A DNA stretch of 64,000 nt, from positions 186,001-250,000 of the forward strand of contig NZ_OUNR01000017.1 in the NCBI RefSeq assembly GCF_900403705.1. The letters run 5' to 3'. A program made the translations under genes and the position numbers. Origin of the DNA: Nitrospira lenta (GTDB lineage: Bacteria > Nitrospirota > Nitrospiria > Nitrospirales > Nitrospiraceae). How positions within the stretch are numbered: the first letter of the stretch is position 1; each line of letters opens with the position of its first letter. This document shows positions 62,661-64,000 of the stretch, piece by piece. A model generated the notes under the pieces. The model saw only the letters and a list, made by a program, of their open reading frames with translations. It was not told the DNA's origin and ran no database searches.

Positions 62661-64000
62661 TCACGCCTCGCTCAGCCGCACCGGTCCGAAGGCTTGGCGG
62701 GCCTGCTGAAGCTCCTTGAGATGGCGCCGGAGGGCGGGGCCGAAGGTGGAGCGGAGGACGGCTTCGCGGTGGCGGACGATACGCGCTTCGGCGCTCCCGA
62801 TCTGTTCTTCCAGCTGCCTCACTAAACGTGCACCGGAGCCGGTCAACCACTTCAGATGACCGCCGGCATATTCCAAATCTTGAATCGAGTAGCGGACGGA
62901 TTCAATCTCTTCAAGACAACGAAAACGCGCCCGCATGAGATCACGTTGCGTTAATCCAGCTGCTTTCCACTGCTTCATTCCCCGCTTCGTCTCGGCCCAT
63001 GACGAGAGCCGCTCGAACAGCAGCGCTCCCATCGTGAAGGTAAAGGTCGCATGCAGAATCCCGCGCAATGGACGCAGGCTCCGACGCCAGGGCGAGTAAA
63101 AGATCTGCTGATTGTGATCGCCGTGATACATGACATGCTTGCGCAGCAACAAATTCAAATGATGGTGACTGTTCTCGTGAATCAGATCGTCGATAAGATC
63201 GAGATTGTCCCGGTCGAAACAATTGATGAAGGAGAGGCCAGGACGATGGCGGTAACTGAAACTGACGACGCCCTTGGCGTTAAGCGGAATAAGTCGAGAG
63301 GTCAGTAGGGCCAAGACCTCATGCCCTTCGGGCCATGCCGCATGAATCGTTTCCCAGGCCCGCCGGATACGGGCTGCCTGCTTCGGATCTGTCGGAACCA
63401 CCTTCTTCGGCTGACGGTCTTTGCCATACGCGAGAGTGGATCCAACGGTCACGGCGCCATACGAAGTACACCAGACGTCGGCGGTCGGACGCACCGCCCA
63501 ATGCCATTGAGCCTGCCCGTTGACAACCGTCCAAATCGGCGCGAGCGTTCGTCCGGTTTTCAACGCAATCCCTGCCTCATCGACACGAAAGGCCGTACGG
63601 CCCTTTGCGCGTGTCAGTACACGCTTCAAAGCAAGCGGCGCTTCGCATTGATCCCCCGCGACTCCGAGCGGCACAGCACCGGCCTCTTCCGCTTTTTCAA
63701 AATTCTGTGCCAGACTACCCGGCACGTTCCACGGCGCCATCTTGCGGGTACGACACCAGGCCGCCGCAGCGGCAGGATCGAGCCACAGGGCCTCTTGCGC
63801 AATGTCCTGAGCCACACGCTTACAAAGACGCGCGAGCCGACCATCCAAGCCAGTGACTTGCGGCTTACCTTTGGGGAACAGCTCGTCGAGATAACTGTTC
63901 TCAAAAAACTTTTCCTGACACTCGGCAAACAATTGCTCGGCAAACTCCCGACGATCAGACTCCGTCCGCCACTGCTGCCAAATGTCGAGAAAGTACACGA
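62661..64000 (-). CDS. HExxH-motif protein (aKG-type/mod_HExxH-like), N-terminus beyond the window
   Basis: At least 446 residues are visible; the frame is open at the window edge, so the start may lie outside. A zincin-type motif lies in 'DLIDDLIHENSHHHLNLLL' (H-E-x-x-H followed by His). It resembles the HEXXH-domain proteins named mod_HExxH (TIGR04267), which occur beside peptide-modification genes. Upstream lies a beta-rich region with 'FRVDEAGIALKTGRTLAPIWTV', and the C-terminus is a long charged helix ('RRHLKELQQARQAF'). Its stop is 13 bases from the convergent Doc stop, and its last codons recur at 61794-61908. Confidence 0.72.
   Translation of the reverse strand, partial: VYFLDIWQQWRTESDRREFAEQLFAECQEKFFENSYLDELFPKGKPQVTGLDGRLARLCKRVAQDIAQEALWLDPAAAAAWCRTRKMAPWNVPGSLAQNFEKAEEAGAVPLGVAGDQCEAPLALKRVLTRAKGRTAFRVDEAGIALKTGRTLAPIWTVVNGQAQWHWAVRPTADVWCTSYGAVTVGSTLAYGKDRQPKKVVPTDPKQAARIRRAWETIHAAWPEGHEVLALLTSRLIPLNAKGVVSFSYRHRPGLSFINCFDRDNLDLIDDLIHENSHHHLNLLLRKHVMYHGDHNQQIFYSPWRRSLRPLRGILHATFTFTMGALLFERLSSWAETKRGMKQWKAAGLTQRDLMRARFRCLEEIESVRYSIQDLEYAGGHLKWLTGSGARLVRQLEEQIGSAEARIVRHREAVLRSTFGPALRRHLKELQQARQAFGPVRLSEA
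62682..62794 (-). repeat. 3' end of the HExxH gene matching the degenerate copy
   Basis: This is the intact partner of the fragment at 61794-61908, lying inside the C-terminal coding region. Together the two flank the Doc antitoxin-toxin operon. Confidence 0.75.

Overview
The window comes from a high-GC member of the genus Nitrospira (phylum Nitrospirota). This is inferred from gene content: gamma-subunit-like (NxrC-type) heme proteins with a TorD/NarJ-type chaperone, a ferredoxin and tatA; two bd-like oxidase cores surrounded by c-type cytochromes; and many multiheme and copper proteins. No rRNA or tRNA gene was recognised. Almost everything from 2.4 to 54.6 kb lies on the minus strand.

Layout. 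1-1009 is the start of a membrane pyrophosphatase. 1286-2355 holds a small gene and a YoeB-type toxin-antitoxin pair caught between two copies of that gene's 3' end. 2416-11886 carries two pentaheme cytochromes, a PDZ protein, an NxrC-like heme protein, an NHL-repeat protein, TatA, a TPR protein, a membrane protein and a B12 radical-SAM enzyme. 12157-16157 is a nitrite-oxidoreductase-type accessory block: NxrC, chaperone, polyferredoxin and an HExxH protein. 16370-22495 holds a WD40 protein and a sigma-54 two-component system whose kinase/regulator junction is duplicated. 22609-30360 is housekeeping (secF, secD, yajC, tgt, argS, a GT9 glycosyltransferase, mobA). 30454-37031 is a respiratory operon: two single-helix mini-proteins, a bd-like oxidase core, two membrane-anchored cytochromes c and a fusion of two cytochrome c domains with an NxrC-like heme domain. 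37208-45442 is a second, nine-gene cluster with another bd-like core, a DUF420 protein, tandem PCP-reductase domains, a methyltransferase and two FGE-fold proteins. 45611-54593 encodes two cupredoxin-like periplasmic proteins, a HEAT-repeat protein, a lipoprotein-carrier-like protein and a 1613-residue multicopper-oxidase-like protein. 54999-60509 (plus strand) has a NarX/NarL-type two-component system, a stand-alone receiver, a KimA-like transporter and a PKD-domain protein. 60625-64000 is an accessory end with a PIN-like protein, a Doc toxin-antitoxin pair and an HExxH protein whose degenerate 3' end recurs beyond the toxin-antitoxin pair.

How it fits together. MobA and the TorD-like chaperone serve molybdenum enzymes, TatA exports folded cofactor proteins, and NxrC-type proteins and cytochromes c pass electrons to bd-like oxidases. 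Copper proteins and further cytochromes extend the periplasmic electron network. The most unusual structures are the two toxin-antitoxin cassettes bracketed by host-gene 3' ends, the 34-40 residue membrane proteins beside the oxidase, the duplicated kinase/regulator junction, and the very large copper protein. All calls are from reading the sequence; no database search was possible.
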